Below, one piece after another: positions 25,420 to 37,053 of a stretch of DNA of 64,000 nt. The notes beneath the pieces were generated by a model. That model had not been told where the DNA came from. It saw only the letters and a list, made by a program, of their open reading frames with translations, and did not search any database. Numbering within the stretch: position 1 is the first letter of the stretch; the number at the start of each line of letters is the position of its first letter. The stretch spans positions 2,852,001 through 2,916,000 of the forward strand of contig CM106586.1 in NCBI GenBank assembly GCA_048013815.1, read 5' to 3'. The position numbers and the translations under genes are program-made. Source of the DNA: Setoptus koraiensis (taxonomy: Eukaryota > Arthropoda).

Positions 25420-25511
25420 TCGACACAGCGAAATAGTTCGACACAGCGAAATAGTTCGACACAGCGAAATAGTTCGACACAGCGAAATAGTTCGACAGCG
25501 AAATAGTTCGA
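25420..25511. repeat. 18-bp tandem repeat, about five copies
   Basis: The unit ACACAGCGAAATAGTTCG is repeated almost perfectly, the last copy being shorter. It lies about 230-320 bp before the Dscam start codon, so within its promoter or leader; length variation here could affect expression. Confidence 0.9.
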
Positions 25512-25739
25512 TGCAACGATAGTTCGATCGGCGGAACAGTGCAGCAAGCAGCAAGACGAGCGAGCATCTAATGAGTGACAAATCCGCATCGTGTTTTACC
25601 AGCGCCCGCAACAGGCCCCACACACACCAGAATCAAGCATCCGAAGCCCACGAAGCTCACGACGAAACGCCGAAAATATCCACCCAAAACAAGATATAAT
25701 CCGCCGCAAGTTAGTTAGTGCGTGTTACACTGCAGCAAC

Positions 25740-28700
25740 ATGGCCCCAAGCAACTCTCACAGCCAGCTCTGCTCAATTGGGCTCCCGTTGGCCCTGCTGG
25801 CCGCCCTACTAGTGGCCGCCCGCAACCCGAGCGTGTCCGCCAGCAACTACATGCAAACCACCGACCACAATCAACAATCATTCAGATATATCAACAATGT
25901 TAACAACAGACAAGCAGCCAGCAAGCCCCAGTCACAACAGCAACAACAACAACAAATATCCCTGTCCTCGCATAATTCGCAACAGCAGCAGCAGCAACAA
26001 GCACCCATTATAGAGCATTTTTCATTTAATTCAAATGTGCAAGAAAATCAACGCCAATCATTACAATGTACAGTGTCCAGCGGTGATCTGCCCATCAAGC
26101 TTGTCTGGTACAAAGATGGCCTGTTGCTTACAAGAGAACTGGCACAGGCGAACGGCATTAAAATTAATCTTGTCGCAGACTATTTATCTACCATTTTGTT
26201 CCAAAGTATGAAATTAGAACATTCGGGCAACTACACATGCACGGCCCAAAACAAAGTGGGCACTGTGGCCCATTCAACGCAGCTTGTGGTGCACGGCGAG
26301 CCAAGATGGCTCAAGGAACCGCAACGCGATAGCATAACGCTCAGAGGACAAACAGTTGTTGTCGATTGTCAGACAATCGGCTATCCGAAGCCAACGCAAA
26401 CGTGGCTCTCTTCAAAATGTAAGTATTCAACCAACTTAATGATTCTGGTGCCAGCATCACGCAAGCCAACTACAGATATCATCTCGACAGCCAAACCATA
26501 GCGCCATATCCGATTCTATTGCTAATCTTTTCTTCAAATCTCGACGTCAACGACACTTCTGTGCAAACAACACAGTAGCTCACACAGAATATGAGCCCAT
26601 TGTTGCTAATGATCGTATTCACATTGCCACTAATGGATCTTTGATAATCAAACATGCCGATAAGAATGACGAGGCCAATTATCTGTGCAAATCAGTTAAT
26701 GGTATTGGTCAAGGATTGAGCGCTACCACAAAACTGCGAGTTAATGGTAAGTTTCTCCATCACAACATGCAATGCAATAAGCATAATTATCTATAATCTG
26801 ACTGACGAGCGGACAAGTTGTAAAAAGAGACTCTCATAATTAATCTTGTTGTTACAATATTGACTTGTTTCCACCACACGCACGTTCATACTTCACTATT
26901 CATTCATTAGTTCCAGCACATTTCAAATCTAAGTCGTCATCCATTGTGGTCCGAAAGCAAACAGATATTCAGCTGCGCTGCGATGTCATTGGTGATCAAC
27001 CAATCACAATTGAATGGTTCAAAAACAAACAAAAGTTACAACTTGACAGCGAACAAAGATATTCCGTCCATGAAACACAAACACCCAGTGGCCTGATATC
27101 TCTTTTGATCATTCGACAAGCTCAACGACAAGACAATTCAGTGTATGAATGTCACACACAAAATTTGGTTGGACGAGATGAACTTCTCATTGATTTGGCC
27201 GTGCAAGAGGAGCCTGATAGTATACAAGAGATACAAGCCACACAAATAGGCTCTAGGTCAATAACAATCGCTTGGACGTTACCTTACGACGGCAAGAGTC
27301 CCATACAAAGTTACTTGTTCCAGTACAAAGAGATCGCCGAACCAACTACAAATGATCCTACTGTTCTCGACTCTTATGTTGTTCACCAACCAGCTGTTGA
27401 TGATTGGATGAATGCTCAACGCGTTGTTGTGAGTTCAAATCAATCAAATTCATGCACAATCGACAAACTAGATCCATCAACTAAATATCTCATTAGAGCA
27501 TTGGCCATTAACGCCATCGGACAAAGCAAATTCAGTCATCCTATGGAGTTTCAAACTGATGAAGAAGCACCCGAATCTGGACCAACGTTCATACAAGCAA
27601 CTGCCTTGAATTCTACAAGTATCCTAGTTTCATGGCAAGAGGTGCCTAAAAGCAAACAGTTGGGTCGCATAAGCGGCTACTACATAGGTCACAAGGTTGC
27701 TAACACCTCACAAGCGTTCTTGTGGAACTCATTCATCATCAATGAGCTCCTGGTGAGTCAACAGCAGCATGAATCCATTAGTAATGGACACCAACAAATG
27801 GTTAATCAACAGAAGCTAGGCAGACGTCTGGATACTGTCATTAGTGATCTTAAGCGCGATACGACATATGAAATAACTGTTGTGGCTTTCAATTCACAAG
27901 GTAGCGGACCTTCTTCAGAATATGTGACATGTAAAACCAACGAAATGGATCCCCCAAAACCAGTCAAGATACAGATAAAACGATACACAAATGAGACAAT
28001 ATTTGTTGAGTGGCAACGCGATCCTACCGACCAAAATCCAGTCGATGACTATGTCTTGTTTCAAGAAAAAAATTCCGCCTCACAAGAGTGGCTACAAATT
28101 CGACTCCCTGGAAATCAAACTCAATATAAGGTAAGTTTCTCTAAACAATTCACCGCATATATCATGCCTGACAAATATTCCCAACGAACCCTTCCACTAA
28201 TACTCTGATTGCTTCTACGTTTGAATTTGTGATTACAGGCTCCAGGACTGAAGTGTGGCACAAGATATCAATTCTATATCATTGCATACAACAAGGTTGG
28301 AAAAAGCGCTCAAAGTGATGTAGTCAGCGCATCCACTAGTGGTGCCTTACCAATTGTACCTTCTAAGATGGCTTTAATCAAGATGGTCAACTCTACCTGC
28401 CTCAGTATCAATTTGAATTCCTTCCAAGATAGCGGTTGCAGAATCCGAAATGTGGCTCTCAGATACAAAATAGAAAAGACATCTACATTAGATGGCATGA
28501 ATTCAAACCAACAGCAAGCACAATCAAAAAGTATACCTTCGTCTTCTCAATCATCAGACTGGATAACAATCAGACAAAAAAGTAAACCATTCCAAAATCA
28601 GGAGGATCGAATTGAATATCTATGCAATTTGAGCCCAACTGGAGAATATACAATTCATGCCTCTGCTGGAAATGATGTCGGTCGATCCGAAATTGAACAT

Positions 28701-29546
28701 TCTGTTGTTATGTCATCGGACGAATGGCGTCAAGCCAATTTGATGCAAGTACTGTCTGAGAATATTGATGGCTGGTTCAATCTGCCCCTGTCCTACGTCA
28801 TATCTAGAGTTTCGCCAGTGCTCACTGTTATTGTGGCAGTTCTGCTAGTTAGCTTCATTTTCCTTTTGGCTTTTGTTGTATCAATGAGATGCTACAGATA
28901 CCTAAGTGAGGCAATCAAGATCAAGATAGCTCAGAGAAGAGCCGCAAGAAGAGTGAAAAAGGAGGCTGCAAGAAACAATATTAATAATGCCAATATCAAT
29001 GGCGAAACTGACATCGATGATGGCAATCTCGATGATGATGACGATGATGAGTTTGGTATGAACGGTATCGGTATGGATGGTGGACATTACATATCGAATT
29101 TGGCAAATTCAGGCTTCGAGACTTCCTCTACTGATAGCCGAGAAGTTGGATACGGTACTACACGTGGACTACACAAGAAGAGGAAACAGCAGCTAATGAG
29201 GCGCCAGCAAATGAGGAAATGCAGCAGTGCGGGTGCAACATTGAGTAATCGATACAACATGAAGACAAATCTCAGCCTCAATGATGCTGCTTTCATCATT
29301 GGCTCTTCACCTGATTTGATCAAAACACAAAATGACTCAAATAACAGACTGAAGAAGCAACAAGCCAAAAATTGTAACCACAAAATATCATCCGCCTCGT
29401 CGGCTTCAACTGATATTTGCTCATCAGGCTTTTTCATGTCATCATCCGCAGAGTCCATACCCAAGTTTCAATACTTGTCGGGTAAGAGAGATACTTGTGT
29501 CAAGATGAATGAATACACACCACTTCCTTACGATTATAGACAACAG

Positions 29547-29583
<37 letters not shown>

Positions 29584-30149
29584 TTCAACATCAGCACCAT
29601 CAGCAACAGCAGCAAACTCAAGACATCTACCGATCTGTTGCCTCCAATATGGAACCTACTTATTACTCCACTTTACGCCGTACTAGTATGCAATCATACG
29701 TGCCTGACAATCATCATAGGCATAATGAGAGCGCTGCGGAAATTTACGGCTACCACCACTACATGCCCACAGATGACGAAGCCAATCAAGCCAATAGTAT
29801 ATTAGTACCACCTCAAAATAATTCGGCTCAATACTCTTCACCACCAAGTATATCTTCAGTTACAGCAACTGCTGCCGCTCTTGGTTACCATCATCTACCA
29901 CCACCGATACCAACAGTAATGACTGGACCTCAACACATCGAGCCTACTTACGGCACATATACAACTGCAGCGCCTGGTCTGAATAATTCAAATCAATCGC
30001 ATTACCTGACAATGGATATGAGAACTAACGGACCAAGTCAGATGATGCATGCACCGATAGCATGCAGCCGATCACCATCGATGAATCATTCTAACTATTC
30101 TTCTCCTAGAATTCACTATGCTGACAAACCAGCACAGGCCTACCTATAA
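25740..30149 (+). CDS. shortened Dscam-type adhesion receptor (3 Ig, 4 FN3, TM)
   Basis: A cell-surface adhesion receptor like the shortened Dscams (sDscam) of chelicerates, thought to act in neuronal self-recognition and perhaps immunity. Coding join: 25740-26418, 26576-26746, 26911-28130, 28239-30149; 3981 nt, 1326 residues, introns of 157, 164 and 108 nt with GTAAGT donors. Order: signal peptide; Gln-rich linker; Ig1 (about 90-184, like Dscam Ig7); Ig2 (187-283, with GIGQGLS typical of Ig8); Ig3 (283-380, like Ig9); four FN3 domains (about 382-840); a transmembrane helix (about 882-906); a 420-residue cytoplasmic tail with an acidic Asp run and a poly-Gln/His stretch. Canonical Dscam has ten Ig domains, so the N-terminal six and Ig10 are absent. 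Exon 1 carries signal peptide and Ig1 together, and no array of alternative first exons was seen. Confidence 0.9.
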
Positions 30150-30325
30150 ACGATCTCCTCAAAATTGTCGACTAAACATTACTTCCTAACTGTGATCAAC
30201 AAGTCACTCTATTCAAACGAGAAAAAGTATATTCATTTTTAAGATTACTGTGCTGTTTGAACGGAATATAGCTTCGTCCTGCAATAATGTTAAACTCATC
30301 ACCTACATAATGTATTTTCTATGTA

Positions 30326-30337
30326 TTAAATAAATAA
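30326..30337 (+). terminator. polyadenylation signals of the Dscam gene
   Basis: Overlapping AATAAA motifs about 180 bp after the stop codon. Confidence 0.55.
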
Positions 30338-30516
30338 ATGAAAACAATAGCAACAATCCTCTCACACTAATCATCATCATTATGGTGATACCATCATTCT
30401 TTTGATACGCTCGATGACTGCCTGAATCGAATATCTACACTGGACATCTAAACGCATCTTTATTCAGAAGCCTATTTTTAAGAGCTTTCATGAGACCGTC
30501 AGACCGAGTGAAATAA

Positions 30517-31390
30517 GAATAGAATTGGTCACAAATTCGCAGCATTCGGTGGTGCGTGTGTGTGAAGCAATGCGAGAAAGAAGCTCTGAAATGTAATTCT
30601 CTTGTATTATGTAATGGATCATTAGGATCATTATGACAAACAAAGCTGTTTGCGAGTGCGCTTGGAACTGTCCGTTAACGTGTGCCAGTCGTACGACCGG
30701 AAAAGTGTGCAATGCTGATGTAATGTGCAAATCTGGCTGCAACGTGATGCGGTCAGCTTATCTGGCTAGCACAAATAGATGAGAGGAAAAAATTATGACA
30801 TTGCAGACGCAAATCCGATGATCAACAAATTGCATCTCTATTGCAATTGATGTTGTCATGCCCATCGGCCAAGATAGCTGACGACAATAATGAATGTGTG
30901 CTGAATAGTTGGGCAAGGACGCATACATACACACACATCGATGACTGGTCACTATACTGGTTGCTACAACAATGTTTGTTCGTGACAACAGGAAGTGACA
31001 GGATGTGGAGAAAAATGGCGGTGGCACACTTGTACTACTTCTGCTGCTTTTACTTGTTGTTGGTGTCGCTGTTGTTGTTGTTGTGCTACTAGTACCACTA
31101 CTAGTACCACTGCTATCGCCATTACTGGTGCAATTAGTGTACAAACACAACATTATTCGGGAATAAAAAAAACTCAACCAACGGAACGGAATAGAAAACG
31201 CCCTTTCAAAAAGCTCTACCAGAAGCATGTACTGATGGAAACAAACAACGGCAAGTTGAGCAGACCAACTCTGCCCAAAACTGCTACCACCGACGCATCA
31301 CATGAGTGTCAAAGCGGTTGCCAGGCAACGGCCCCATGCCAGAGATAGTTGTACTTGCAATGCAACAATTGCCGCAAATGGTTAGGCCTA
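30517..31390. repeat. non-coding segment repeated at 12.1-14.5 kb (downstream copy)
   Basis: A compact, collinear and diverged copy of islands in 12071-14530, in the same orientation. It includes the TATGTAATGGATCATTAGGA and GTGTGCCAGTCGTACGACCG blocks, a CAGGAAGTGACAGGAT block near 30988, a short TTG/CTG tract, AACTCAACCAACGGAAC near 31172, and a CCAGAGATAG block near 31338. It lies between the Dscam 3' end and PAK1IP1. The open frame at 30758-31228 (-) inside it is not supported by the other copy and is treated as chance. Confidence 0.8.
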
Positions 31391-31668
31391 TGGTCCAGTG
31401 ACGACGGGCTCTGTGGCCGATCGCTGCTGATCGATCATCGCCTTTCCGGTCCGGGCCATCATCGAGCGGGGGCTATAATGCCTATAACACCTCGGCACGT
31501 ACACGGGTTGAACACTGGCCGTCCTATGTATGCAGCCTTCTCTCCTTTTACTCCTAGAAATTCAAAATTATTTTCATGACTAACCCGTCGATTCCGATGA
31601 CATTAAATGAGGCCTCGATAAGGCCCAATATATGTAGATATTCTACGTGATACTCCGATTGAGAATAC

Positions 31669-31948
31669 TGGCGAATTCTATTCATGTTAGTGTGGCACAG
31701 AATAGAAAAATTATCGTGAATAGCGTAAATACATATTCATGAACATATGCATTTTGAGGCATTTTTCTGCAGAAAAAAATTCAAATTTCGCACCATTGCT
31801 GTAGTGCACAAAGAAGCACATGTTTCTTCCAACATTGTTTTGAAAGAATCAAGCATCACGTTTTTTGTAACAAATATAACAATTGAGCAATAACATTAGG
31901 AAGATTCGAAATATCTTTATCATGGAATCCAATTTGGAAATAGTGGTT
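31669..31948 (+). promoter_or_regulatory. PAK1IP1 promoter, leader and first codons, shared with RIOK1
   Basis: This segment matches the reverse complement of 42963-43231. Long identical blocks are ATTCTATTCATGTTAGTGTG, GCATTTTGAGGCATTTTTCT, ATTTCGCACCAT, AGAAGCACATGTTT and ATTGTTTTGAAA, and the match continues through the leader to ATCATGGAA and the first nine codons. Relative to each gene the orientation is the same. Candidate control motifs are the palindromes TTCATGAA and ATGCAT in the conserved part. Confidence 0.9.
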
Positions 31949-32857
31949 GGCACCTACGAGGATTTCGTTGTGGGTTACAAGCTTGAATCGGGTAACCTGA
32001 TTCAATCGTTTTCGGACAGAGCACATTCCGGTAGTGTTAGGAGTATTGATTCATCATTCGATGGTCGTCTAATGGCCTCAGCTGGCATCGATGAAAGTAT
32101 CCATGTGTTCGATTTAAAGAAACGAACTGAAATAAGCCAGATCAGATCGGACAATGATGGCGCAATTAACTGTGTTAAATTTTTTGACAAATCTCACCTA
32201 TTTGCTGGCTCAGAGGATGGAAATATTTACATTTACGACTGTAGGCAGGCGTTCAAATTAGTCAAGACATTGCAGGGTCACAAGCAGGCTGTCACATGGC
32301 TAAGTGTGCACCCTTCTGGCAAGATTTTACTTTCTGTATCAAAAGATGGAACACTCAGAACATGGAATCTAATCAAGGGCCGGTGTGCATATGTAACAAA
32401 TCTCAAGTTGACCTCACATTTCGTCAGTTGGTCCATATCTGGTGGTTACTTTTTGATAGCTGTTAATAACACCATAGATGTTTATAACGTTTCAGATGGC
32501 TCGGTATCTCACACGGTTACCTTCGATAAGAGGGTCAATCATGTAGAATTTTTAACCGAGCACATTGTGGCCGTAGCGAAGGATTCACCGTTGTTGGTCT
32601 TTTACGACGTTGCTGCCAAGAAGACCCTGCTTGAGTGTGAAGCTCACAGTAACCGCATAAAAGCTTTGAAAATTGTTCACGACGAGGACGACGAAGACGC
32701 ATCGAAAAAGAAATTAATCACAATATCCAGTGACTCCAGCATAAAGCTATGGAATGTGTGTATTGGAGAAAATATTGAAATGCCCCAATTGTTAGCTTCA
32801 GTGGACACTGGTGCACGGCTCACCTGTCTCACATACAGCCTTTTGAAACTGGGTTAG
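31922..32857 (+). CDS. PAK1IP1: PAK1IP1 (MAK11) WD40 ribosome-biogenesis protein
   Basis: A nucleolar WD40 propeller needed for 60S ribosomal subunit maturation (yeast Mak11); vertebrate PAK1IP1 also inhibits the kinase PAK1. The 311-residue protein matches the family over its whole length: the N-terminal VVGTYED strand, GSEDGNIYIYD, the HPSGKILLSVSKDGTLRTWNL repeat typical of this family (about residues 130-150), and the C-terminal NARLTCL-like end (here GARLTCL). The frame is open upstream to 31883 without another ATG, so the start at 31922 (context TATCATGGA) is chosen; it is also the point where the match to the RIOK1 start aligns. No introns. AATAAA lies 4 bp after the stop, and the gene is tail to tail with the peroxidase. 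Confidence 0.95.
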   Translation: MESNLEIVVGTYEDFVVGYKLESGNLIQSFSDRAHSGSVRSIDSSFDGRLMASAGIDESIHVFDLKKRTEISQIRSDNDGAINCVKFFDKSHLFAGSEDGNIYIYDCRQAFKLVKTLQGHKQAVTWLSVHPSGKILLSVSKDGTLRTWNLIKGRCAYVTNLKLTSHFVSWSISGGYFLIAVNNTIDVYNVSDGSVSHTVTFDKRVNHVEFLTEHIVAVAKDSPLLVFYDVAAKKTLLECEAHSNRIKALKIVHDEDDEDASKKKLITISSDSSIKLWNVCIGENIEMPQLLASVDTGARLTCLTYSLLKLG

Positions 32858-32861
32858 TCGA

Positions 32862-32867
32862 AATAAA
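32862..32867 (+). terminator. polyadenylation signal of PAK1IP1
   Basis: AATAAA begins four bases after the stop codon, so the 3' untranslated region is very short. Confidence 0.6.
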
Positions 32868-32882
32868 ATCTATCAAATCAAA

Positions 32883-32888
32883 TTTATT
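32883..32888 (-). terminator. polyadenylation signal of peroxidase 1
   Basis: TTTATT on the + strand reads AATAAA on the minus strand, about 50 bp after the peroxidase stop. Cleavage after it would carry the transcript across the end of PAK1IP1, so the two messages may overlap at their 3' ends. Confidence 0.55.
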
Positions 32889-32935
32889 TATCATATTTAC
32901 AGCTATATTACACTTATGTTGTTGCCTGTATTGTG

Positions 32936-35900
32936 CTACTTAAAGCCGAAGGCAGCCGCTATGCCACCCGCCTCCTCTTGCCAGGCTGTCAGATCTAGAT
33001 CGGGCACCTGAGAGCAGGGTACGCGCGGATTATAGATTGGGTGGGGCAGTCGGAGCACTTGAGGTTGAATTGTTGTCAAAAAGTCCGAATTATAACAGAA
33101 CAGACGCGCCTGTGTGGCCTTGCGAATTTCGGCCAATTGTGCAACAGTGAACGAGGCTGGCGTGTTGGAATTCTCAAACCAGAAGCGGTCGCCACGCCGG
33201 ATATTGGAGAACTGACGTGCAATGATGCAGGCAAATGTGGGCCCCACTTGCGAACCTGGCAAGCGTCGTTCTGAGATACCGCCGGACCAGAGATCAATGT
33301 CGTCCACGTGCTTATAGAGACGCGAATAATAATAGGCAGTTCTGTTGTTGAGATAGGGCTCCAAATCATCAAATGTTTTTGCCCTAGGCAAACCGCACCA
33401 CTCGCGGTAATAGTTGTAGCCGGGCGTTCCTTGTTCTCGGCCGCGCGCCAAATTAATAGCGGGCAAATCCATGCCAACGTGCTCGCCGGGCTCCTGAAAC
33501 AAGTGGCCCGCTATCTCTTCTGTTATGAAAGGATCGTAGGTTTGCGCGGGCGTGTTCAGCACACCAGTCAGTATTTCGTCCATTCTACCTGGCTGATAAT
33601 AATGGAATGGTCGCTTGAACATGGTTCGCAATTGTTCCGATCCCAAGAATTCGTGATTCCTGTTGTAGCGTCTCACCTTGCCTTGAATAAACGTGTGACC
33701 CTGTCTGAATGCGGCCGTTGTGAAGCCTTGCGATATAGACGGCGTCACGTTGGGATCGTAACCGTCCCAATATCCTTGCGACTCTGTCAAATTATACAAT
33801 CGCATCATGTCGTGGCCCACAAGCAATGGTAGATATTCATTGAGCAGTATGTGCTGCACAGTGGCGGCCTGGATATGACGCGTCTCATGGTACAACTTGT
33901 CGTCGTCCCAATGGGGATTTATTTGAGCCAAATCACGGGCCATCCTATTGTGATCCCTGACATACAAGGTGTGCATCATTGTTAGTGTTGGTTGTTCGTT
34001 GACGCGCTCATCGCCACCGAAAAAACAATAAGTGTTAGCGGGCCGACCAAAACAATCTAAATCGGGCTTATCCAACTGTTGTGGCATCAGTGGTTTAAGA
34101 TTCAAATGATCAAAAACATTTTGCACCTTCAGCTGGCCACCCTGAAACAATCGCAACTTGTCGGCAATGTCCTTCGTCGATCCGTAGATGGTGTTGGCGT
34201 CTATTGTGGCCGTGATTGTGTTGATGTGCACTCTCGGACCTATCGCGTTTCGTTTTGTATCATACGGGGATGAAGAGAGTTCAGAGTTAAAAGTTAGTTT
34301 TCGCAAGTTCAATTGTTGTTGAAATCGCCCGCTTAGTTTTGCGTATATTTCCCGGAAGTTTAGCGCCCTCATAAGCGCTGGCAAGAACAACTAACTAATT
34401 GGGGTAATTAATACATTGTTCCGGCAGCAACAGTTCTAAGCCATGGTCTGGACCACCCAAAGTCCCAGCCGACTTCGTCCAACGGTCGAAATGGTCGGAA
34501 GTGGTTTAACCATTGAGTTTCTACCGGCACGCTAGACACATCTGACTAGATGATGTGAAAAAATGGACAGATGCCCATAATTCAACAGGACTTGCTAAGG
34601 AGCTGGACTATTGTGCAATACAAGTGCGCGTTCGTTAACATCGTCTGACCGGACAATAATAACGTTCTCGATAAATTACCTTCGCCACGCTAATATCTCG
34701 ATGTTAATTACATTAATGAATCAAATTGACTGAGTCTCGACTGGCACACAACCTCGACTTAGCTTACCTAGAGCACAATTGGGTCTAATGCCTGCTAGTG
34801 ATCGCTTGAAATCCATACATTTCATATTGTAACGACTGTACAGGGGATCGTTGTCCGGTATCTCGATTGGTTTGCAATTGGGATGTTGACGCTTACAACA
34901 ATTGAAGTCCATGCCGTGCTCATCTTAATTGTTACATCAGGGAGAATTATAGTGATAGAGCGAGAACGTAATTGTGAGATTGATCGTTACGCAAAAATGA
35001 AATTGTTGATTCATTTGTTGTATCGGACACACATAAATCAGCTTGCATGACAGGTTATGTAAATAAGCAAATGCGAACTGACAGACCGTTAATTGCAAAA
35101 CGGGATACTCTAACACATCGTAGAGCTGCATGCCCAATCATACTTGATGTTGACGCAAAGCCACTTCATTTCACTTCAATTTGAATTTTTTCAACATTTT
35201 TCAAAATTGTGACGATCGCACACAACCGACAAACTGTGTGCCGAGTGAGCCTTCGACAAGTGTCTGTCAGCCTGTTGATGGGCTGGCCAGACAGTCGGTA
35301 GGACACGCACAACTGAATGTAACCATCAGGCCACAGGTGAAACTGGCTGCTTGTCAAACTTGTGGTCCGACAGAGACGCTGAAAGCAATTTGCTAGCCAG
35401 TGCCGTTGTTTGCTTACCTCTTGGAGGTGCCGCCAATGCGACATCGTGATCAATTATCTGACCCCAGCTCATGATTAGCAGCGACAAATCGCTCGAAGGT
35501 TGATCGTGATCCCTATGAACAATAGAGGTTACCAGACGGGGCGAGGGAAGCGGCGCTCCGCCAACCACGGACACCCGTTCCGCTTGTATGCCGTCCGGAT
35601 GCATGGGAGGCAGATAGCGCACGAAGGGAGTTTGTGCCGCGCCCCAGGCAGGATATTTCAAATTGTTGCAATGGCCCGTGAAGGATCTGTAGCGCGTTAG
35701 TTTGCATTCTATTGGTTTCACCATGAGCGGACATATTGGCCAGAACATGGTTTTTGACATGTCTATCAGTGGTAGGCCATTGAGTATTTCGTCGTTGGAC
35801 AAATCAAATCTATTGGCCAATATGCGCGTCACCTCCTGATTGAGTTCGCCTATTGCCGCTATGCTGACCACGGCCGGCTCAATGCTGTTGACGGCCTCAC

Positions 35901-37053
35901 TGTGAGCATAGTCGTCGAATTGCAGCCTGTATTTAGCCTCTTGAATGGCCTTGTTGACGTCGTTGTAGGTGATGCAGAGTCGTTCGCGCTTCTTATTGTT
36001 TGAGTTTGTCACCTTGTTCAAATTGAATGCAGAGCGCGCACTCTGACCGATGGCCAGAATATTGTCGAATAAGTTGGCGAATGTTGCGCCCCCGTTGGAG
36101 GTGGTAGCCGACGTGTCGATATTGTTAGTTGGATCGTCATTGTCGGTGATGTTAATTAAATCGTCGGCCACCTTCTTCACATAGGTTCGTTGCAAAATGA
36201 GAGCGCATTTAGTTGACTGTTGCTGTCTGCTGCCTGTTGCCGTTAATTGTTGCGCAATATTGGCCAGTTTAAGCGGAACACTGTTACCGTTGTTGCCCGT
36301 CAGAGCCAACGCCTGTGGCTGAACTTGACCGTTGACCGCTTGCAAGTTGCCGCTGTGGTAGTCGCTGTTTACCTGTCGCCCGTATCGCAGCTGCTGCTGC
36401 TGCTGTTGCTGCTGGCCCACTGCTTTGCTGTTTACGTGGGCCGCGGGACTCTTCAGCGTCTTAACTGCACTTCCGGCCGCGCCGCCTTTCACCTGTCCGG
36501 CCATGAAGCTCTTGTAGGCCGGCTTGCTTTGCATGTCGGCGTCTGCCGACGCGAATACGGCCGACAGAAGGGGATTCTTTTTGGCTGGCGTTGCGTAAAT
36601 CAAATTGTGACTCGAGGGTGACTGAAGGTGGCTGTCGAATAGTTGCTGTTGGTCGTTGTGAACAGTGGTGGTTGAGCTCATCATCAGCGGTTGTGGGTAG
36701 TGTTGATTGTAATTGGGCTCGTTTAAATTATGGTAGATCACATGATGTTGTTGGCTGATGGTGGTCGGCGGCGCTGCTGCTGCTGTCTCACTGTTTAAGC
36801 TGCCATCAGCGACACTGAATGCCAGCACCACCTTTTGACTATGGTGTGTAGTTAACAGTAACAAAGTGACCATTACAGTGACAAAGTTAGTGCAAAAGTA
36901 TGTCCACATTGTGTAGAGATTGTAGTGAGCAATTGTGACGCTATTGTTGTTGCTGTTGTTGTTGCTGTTTTGTTGCACCGTTGTCTTGTGCTTCCTCTTT
37001 CTCTTGTACATGAGATCGGTGGCCGGATCGGTTTGTTTGTCCGGGAGCCTCAT
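32936..37053 (-). CDS. animal haem peroxidase (chorion peroxidase/peroxidasin-like)
   Basis: A secreted or membrane-anchored haem peroxidase of the animal (XPO) family, which oxidises tyrosines and other donors with H2O2. Coding join on the minus strand: 37053-35418, 34923-34768, 34239-32936; 3096 nt, 1031 residues, introns of 494 and 528 nt. Key residues are present: distal His in SWGQIIDHD (about 535), the Cys-Cys of exon 2, Ca2+-site-like TATIDANTIYGST, catalytic Arg in YVRDHN (about 692) and proximal His in FRQGHTF (about 779). The first 400 residues are low-complexity, rich in Asn, Gln and Ser, with a poly-Gln run. A hydrophobic stretch about 55 residues in is either a signal anchor or, if translation starts at the internal ATG near 36911, a signal peptide. 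The peroxidase at 57.5 kb has the same catalytic layout but differs strongly in sequence. Confidence 0.92.

Larger units (their letters stand above)
9344..25739. other. 16-kb GC-rich non-coding block upstream of the Dscam gene
   Basis: This is much richer in G and C than the flanking genes. Many long open frames exist on both strands, but they overlap each other in all frames and are rich in Arg, Ala, Pro, Cys and His, as expected of stop-poor GC-rich DNA; none resembles a family. The block contains CT and GA microsatellites, TTG/CTG tracts, several 15-18 bp tandem repeats, perfect hairpins, and segments repeated in diverged form at 30.5-31.4 kb. It may hold promoters, leader exons or enhancers of the Dscam gene, but no exon can be supported. 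Confidence 0.6.

Noticed and set aside
30758-31228. 156-codon minus-strand frame
   Set aside because: It lies in a diverged non-coding duplicate and the frame is not preserved in the other copy.
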